64,000 nucleotides of DNA. Origin: an uncultured Pelagibacteraceae bacterium (lineage in GTDB: Bacteria; Pseudomonadota; Alphaproteobacteria; Pelagibacterales; Pelagibacteraceae). Location of the stretch: assembly GCA_902533075.1 (NCBI GenBank), contig CACAKN010000002.1, positions 1 to 64,000 of the forward strand, given 5' to 3'. The first letter of the stretch is position 1; each line of letters opens with the position of its first letter. The notes beneath the pieces were generated by a model. The model was given only the letters and a program-made list of their open reading frames with translations. It searched no databases and had not been told where the DNA came from. The position numbers and the translations under genes are program-made. Of this stretch, positions 60,345-64,000 are shown in pieces.

Positions 60345-61627
60345 ATTATCTTCTCTTCTTTTATCGGTTCTTCAATAGGTTCTGTTGTGGGATTTAACTC
60401 TATACCTGCTGGTGTAATCGTCTGTGGCATAGCTACAAATTGTGAGTCAGGGTTATCAACAGTTTGTCTTACTCTCATCCTATAAATACCAAAAAAACCA
60501 ATAATTGAATGAAAAAAACACAAAAATACAAAGAAACCATTTGAACCTACTAAATCCATAAAAAGTGAACATAAAAAAGGACCACCCATTGCGCCAAGAC
60601 CAAATACAAACTGAAGACCTGCTCCAGCAGCAACAAATTTTTCTTTAGGAATATAATCATTTGTATGAGCTAAAATCAGAGAAAACATTGGTAAACTAAA
60701 AAAAGAAAAAAGAATTAGAAAAATATAAAACCAAGTTTTACTAGTTGCGAGACCATCAGGTAAATACATTTGTCTTGAAACTAAAATTGCTAGTAGGGCA
60801 AAAAATGCAGCACCAAAAGTAGAAAAAACTATTACTTTTCTTCTATCGTATAGATCAGATATTTTTCCAACTGGAAATTGTGATACAGCTCCAGAAATAG
60901 CTAGAAGAAAAGTTACAATAGAAATTTCTAATATTGTAAAATTCATTGATGTTGCATAAACTGCTAATAAAGTGAATAAAGCAGACTGAATCGTTCCATA
61001 AAAAAAAGAACTCACCATTCCAAAAGGTGATGCCTCATAAAGATTTTTAAGAGTCATAGCCTTAATTTTTTTAAAAGTAGGTGGTTTTTTCTTTGTAAGC
61101 AAAATTGGTATTAGTGCTGCTGATGTAATCACTGAAATCAAAATAAAAGGCTGAAAATTTTGTGGACTACTAAAGTTAAGTAGAAACATACCAACACCCA
61201 TAGTGCTGTACAGAATTACCATGTAAATTGATAATACACTCCCTCTATTTTTATTACTTGACCTATCATTCAACCAACTTTCAGCGACTGTATAAATACA
61301 GACCATACTTATTCCAGTTAGAACTCTTAACAAAAACCAAATAAATGGATTTATTAGAATTGAGTGGACCAAAATAACCAGTGACGCTAAAGAAGCAAAA
61401 GCCGCAAAAACTCTTATATGACCAACTCTTGAAATTATATTAGGAATAGTTGCTGCACCCACAAAGTATCCTACAAAATACCCTGACATCATGAACCCAG
61501 TTGCTGTTAAACTAAATTCTTCTTGGACTGCTCTTACGCCTAGTAAAGAGCCTTGGAAACCATAGGCCATCATTATAAAACCCATACCCAAAAATAGTGC
61601 CCAAGAATTTTTTAAAACTTTATTCAT
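60341..61627 (-). CDS. MFS transporter
   Basis: A 428-residue twelve-span permease. SWALFLGMGFIMMAYGFQGSLLGVRAVQEEF opens it; TGISMVCIYTVAESWLNDRSSNKNRGSVLSIYMVI is the middle-domain pattern seen in YcaD-type MFS proteins; VSQFPVGKISDLYDRRKVIVFSTFGAA is the MFS 'G..sD..gRr' motif in the second half. The C-terminal 40 residues are a Pro/Glu-rich tail. It converges on the Cmk-like gene with a 4-base overlap. Substrate unknown. Confidence 0.85.
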   Translation of the reverse strand: MNKVLKNSWALFLGMGFIMMAYGFQGSLLGVRAVQEEFSLTATGFMMSGYFVGYFVGAATIPNIISRVGHIRVFAAFASLASLVILVHSILINPFIWFLLRVLTGISMVCIYTVAESWLNDRSSNKNRGSVLSIYMVILYSTMGVGMFLLNFSSPQNFQPFILISVITSAALIPILLTKKKPPTFKKIKAMTLKNLYEASPFGMVSSFFYGTIQSALFTLLAVYATSMNFTILEISIVTFLLAISGAVSQFPVGKISDLYDRRKVIVFSTFGAAFFALLAILVSRQMYLPDGLATSKTWFYIFLILFSFFSLPMFSLILAHTNDYIPKEKFVAAGAGLQFVFGLGAMGGPFLCSLFMDLVGSNGFFVFLCFFHSIIGFFGIYRMRVRQTVDNPDSQFVAMPQTITPAGIELNPTTEPIEEPIKEEKII

Positions 61628-61684
61628 AAATCTGATGTACCTATTCGCGATGTATTATTAAATCAAGTCTTAATTGTGACAAGC

Positions 61685-62545
61685 CTAGGAATTTTTAAGT
61701 TTTAAAAAGGAGTGTATAGCTATTGTTGTAATTATAATTAATCCACCTTGGAGAGTCTCTATACTTGGTTGTTCTTTAATGATTAACCAAACCCATATAG
61801 GACCTATAATGGTCTCCAATAAAAAAAATAAATTGACTTCAGCAGCAGGTATAAATCTTGGAGCTATAGTAACCAAAACAAAAGGTATTGCTACGCAAAG
61901 AATACACATTAAAGGTACTATTAGGATATCTTTTTCATTCAAATTGAAGCTTTCAATAAATAAAAGAGCAAAAAGAGCAACAAAAAGCTTTCCAACAACA
62001 GCAGCTGGAACCAAATTTTTTGATTTAGCTGATCGAATTGTTACAGCTCCTACAGCTAAACCAACTGCAGTAATAAAACCTAATATGTCCCCAAAGAAAT
62101 TACCTAATTTGAGAGAGTCAAAAAAAATATAAATTATAGCAACAAATGTTATAATTATTGAAACCCAAGTCTTTTTATCTGGAGGTTCTTTCAGAATAAT
62201 TGCCCCAAGAATAGCTGATAACATTGGTGCAGTAGCAATCATGACAAGTGTATTTGCTACATTAGTATTTTGTATTGATACAACGAAAGTAATATTTGTT
62301 ACACTGAATGTGAAGATATATATAAGACCATGGTATCCAGTAGTAAAAAGAATTTTGAAAAAACTTAATTTATAAATAATTAACATTCCTAAAAAAACTG
62401 TAAAAAATGGAATTATTCCCCTATAAAAAACTAAACCCCAAGTATCAACATTTGAAAGCCTTATAAACAAAGAGTCTGGCGTGATAAACATAACTGCTAC
62501 AAAAGCCATTAAAGATCCCTTATGTTGATCAGATAGATTTTTCAT
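61685..62545 (-). CDS. EamA/DMT-superfamily permease (5)
   Basis: A 286-residue ten-span protein: GSLMAFVAVMFITPDSLFIRLSNVDTWGLVFYRGIIPFFTV and NTNVANTLVMIATAPMLSAILGAIILKEPPDKKTW in the first repeat; IPAAEVNLFFLLETIIGPIWVWLIIKEQPSIETLQGGLIII at the end. The frame is open to 62563, but the ATG at 62545 overlaps the gshB stop as ATGA, which is the typical coupling. It is translated with the glutathione genes. Confidence 0.87.
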   Translation of the reverse strand: MKNLSDQHKGSLMAFVAVMFITPDSLFIRLSNVDTWGLVFYRGIIPFFTVFLGMLIIYKLSFFKILFTTGYHGLIYIFTFSVTNITFVVSIQNTNVANTLVMIATAPMLSAILGAIILKEPPDKKTWVSIIITFVAIIYIFFDSLKLGNFFGDILGFITAVGLAVGAVTIRSAKSKNLVPAAVVGKLFVALFALLFIESFNLNEKDILIVPLMCILCVAIPFVLVTIAPRFIPAAEVNLFFLLETIIGPIWVWLIIKEQPSIETLQGGLIIITTIAIHSFLKLKNS

Positions 62546-63468
62546 GCCTTTAATTCTTTCCAAAAAGTTTTAGCAAGGTTTATCTCAGATAGATCATATA
62601 AAGTTTTTAATCCTGTAGGAGATGTTACATTTATGTCTCCATTTAGCTTTTGATCAATAAAATCAATTCCAGCAAAAAATATATTTTCTTTATTTAAATC
62701 TTTTGCAATTAGCTCAGATATTTTTTTTTCTATTTTTGTAAGTTTAGTATTTACTGGTTTGGCTCCTTTACTTAGATTGCTTAAATAAGATCCTTTTTTT
62801 GGAATTCTTGAAATTGCCCCAACAATTTTTCCATTTATTAAAAAAACTCTTTTATCACCTTTGTATATTTTAGGTAAATATTTTTGACACATTATATAGT
62901 TATGTTTTTTAATATATTTATTTATAATATTAAAATTAAACTTATCTAATAGAAGAATATCATTGCCACCATAACTATGAATAGGTTTTAAAATTATTCT
63001 CTTATGATTTTTAAAAAAATTTTTTATTTCAATAATATTTTGAGTAAAAATCGTACTTGGCATAAATTTAAGATATTTCATTGAATAAAGTTTTTCAGAA
63101 ATATTTCTTATTGAACTTGGATTATTGATAATTTTTACTTTTTCTTTAATCTTATCTAGGATATATGTGGTAGAAATATACTCTAGATTAAAAGGCGGAT
63201 TTTGTCTGATTAATATAAATTTACATTTTGAAAGTTCTAATTTTTGTTTTTTAAAAATTTTAAAAAACTTTTTTTTATTATAATAAAATTTTATAAAAAA
63301 ACCTTTTGCTATTACTTTAAAATTTATTACCGAAAGGTCTTTAGGACTATAATAAAATATTTTATATTTTTTATCTTGCACTACCTTAGCCAAAAAAATA
63401 CTTGTATCAGTTGAAGGGTTTAGCTTTGAGGGATGATCACCTTGAATTGCAACGATTTTATTTGTCAT
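62542..63468 (-). CDS. gshB: Glutathione synthetase (GshB)
   Basis: A 308-residue ATP-grasp ligase joining gamma-glutamylcysteine and glycine. The pattern follows E. coli GshB: ILIRQNPPFNLEYISTTYILDKIKEKVKIINNPSSIRNISEKLYS, IILKPIHSYGGNDI (ATP-binding lysine and loop), MCQKYLPKIYKGDKRVFLINGKIV, ISRIPKKGSYLSNLSKGAKPV and FFAGIDFIDQKLNGDINVTSPTG. It overlaps gshA by 11 bases and the DMT gene by 4. The glutaredoxin at 7.9 kb would use the product. Confidence 0.95.
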   Translation of the reverse strand: MTNKIVAIQGDHPSKLNPSTDTSIFLAKVVQDKKYKIFYYSPKDLSVINFKVIAKGFFIKFYYNKKKFFKIFKKQKLELSKCKFILIRQNPPFNLEYISTTYILDKIKEKVKIINNPSSIRNISEKLYSMKYLKFMPSTIFTQNIIEIKNFFKNHKRIILKPIHSYGGNDILLLDKFNFNIINKYIKKHNYIMCQKYLPKIYKGDKRVFLINGKIVGAISRIPKKGSYLSNLSKGAKPVNTKLTKIEKKISELIAKDLNKENIFFAGIDFIDQKLNGDINVTSPTGLKTLYDLSEINLAKTFWKELKA

Positions 63469-64000
63469 ATAATTTACTTAAATCTTCACTTCTCGAAAAT
63501 TCATTAATCATATGATCTGCATTTGTAGTTTTATTATCAATAACTTTTTGCAGGTGATTTAAAAATAAAGATTCATTTTTTTTATTTTTATTAATTATGT
63601 CTCTATTCTCTAACCCTTTCTTTGACATTTTAAATAAAGTAGATGCCCAGTAGAGAAGATCTTTGCCCATTAGCTGTGTATTAAATCCTTTTTTAGGAGC
63701 TTCAATATAAGCATTAATAATTTTATTTTCATCCCATTTAGAAACTAATTCATAAACTTCATCAAGATTTCCATAAAGCATCCCGACATTAAAAGCAGGA
63801 CCAGCACACAAGCAGTCCCAGCCGCAAGTGTCCATTGATCTTAGTTCTATATATTTTTTTAATCTATTTTCTGTGAAAATTGTGCTTAGATGTAAGGATA
63901 AATCGTTTTTATTTGGTAATCGATTATTAATTTCATTAATTTTACCATCCATAAAATCTTTAAAAATATATTTTTGACCAGAAATAAATTTTTCTTTTTC
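63458..64000 (-). CDS. gshA: Glutamate-cysteine ligase, C-terminal part (cut by window end)
   Basis: The frame is open from the window's last base, so only the C-terminal 180 residues are seen. FKDFMDGKINEINN...NDLSLHLSTIFTENRLKKYIELRSMDTCGWDCLCAGPAFNVGMLYGN is the alphaproteobacterial/plant-type GshA block (family: 'HL(T/S)TLFPEVRLKRYLE.RG.D'). It makes gamma-glutamylcysteine for gshB, which it overlaps. The ATG at 63952 is internal, not the true start. Confidence 0.9.
   Translation of the reverse strand, partial: EKEKFISGQKYIFKDFMDGKINEINNRLPNKNDLSLHLSTIFTENRLKKYIELRSMDTCGWDCLCAGPAFNVGMLYGNLDEVYELVSKWDENKIINAYIEAPKKGFNTQLMGKDLLYWASTLFKMSKKGLENRDIINKNKKNESLFLNHLQKVIDNKTTNADHMINEFSRSEDLSKLYDK

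Noticed and set aside
1-64000. tRNA, rRNA, CRISPR arrays, insertion sequences, prophage
   Set aside because: Scanned by eye for T-arm-like GGTTCGAATCC, regular spaced repeats, transposases and terminal inverted repeats; none was convincing.

Overview
The window looks like a chromosome segment from a SAR11-type marine alphaproteobacterium (Pelagibacterales). This is an inference from very high A+T content, almost no intergenic space, many 1-8 base overlaps between genes, a tandem glycine riboswitch in front of gcvT, and a heavy load of osmolyte and amino-acid uptake systems (two branched-chain-type ABC systems, an ectoine-type ABC system, a TRAP system, five EamA/DMT permeases). I saw no tRNA, rRNA, CRISPR array or insertion sequence.

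Layout. 1-3.5 kb: mreD-mrdA-rodA, cell elongation. 3.5-8.5 kb: DadA-like oxidase, DMT permease, 2-hydroxyacid dehydrogenase, histone-deacetylase-like hydrolase, msrB, grxC and a TIGR03643-type small protein. 8.5-15.9 kb: LysE exporter behind an SD-masking hairpin, first Liv ABC system (K, H, M, G, F), azlCD, and a small outer-membrane-barrel candidate. 16-22.4 kb: CsiD/GlaH-type glutarate hydroxylase, a second 2OG oxygenase, a ProC-like reductase and a second Liv ABC set (G, F, H, M). 22.4-23.3 kb: a 23-codon membrane peptide, then a roughly 200-nt RNA candidate with a predicted pseudoknot, directly in front of an HNH endonuclease. This module sits between the second Liv permease genes and a Liv-type binding protein on the opposite strand (23.3-24.5 kb).

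24.6-33.3 kb: DMT, TerC, a TRAP transporter, two tandem TPR proteins, 5-oxoprolinase genes pxpA and pxpBC (divergent), DMT. 33.3-41.6 kb: glycine riboswitch, gcvT-gcvH-gcvP, running without a visible terminator into a flavin oxidoreductase / DUF1365 / cyclopropane-synthase-like / DUF3833 lipid-modification cluster, with an SDR and TspO next to it. 42.8-51 kb: another flavin oxidase, a multi-membrane-span protein, SelO, NAD-dependent formate dehydrogenase, HPP protein, IscU/NifU-like scaffold, moeA, DMT. 51-55.6 kb: amidinotransferase, a small conserved protein whose 5' end is duplicated on the far side of a metallo-beta-lactamase-fold gene, PhyH dioxygenase, MOSC protein. 55.7-58.8 kb: ehuBCDA-type ectoine/amino-acid ABC transporter. 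58.8-64 kb: a coiled-coil gene broken by a frameshift at an A9 tract, a cytidylate-kinase-like gene, MFS, DMT, gshB and the 3' part of gshA.

The theme is uptake and oxidation of small nitrogen- and carbon-containing compounds (amino acids, glycine, glutarate or 5-carbon acids, ectoine-like osmolytes, formate), plus envelope and redox maintenance. The best candidate for something undescribed is the pseudoknotted RNA plus HNH gene at 22.6-23.3 kb. The gcvT riboswitch, the LysE leader hairpin, the split small-gene duplication and the A9 frameshift are the next most informative. All structure and function statements come from reading the sequence and remembered family features; no searches or folding programs were run.
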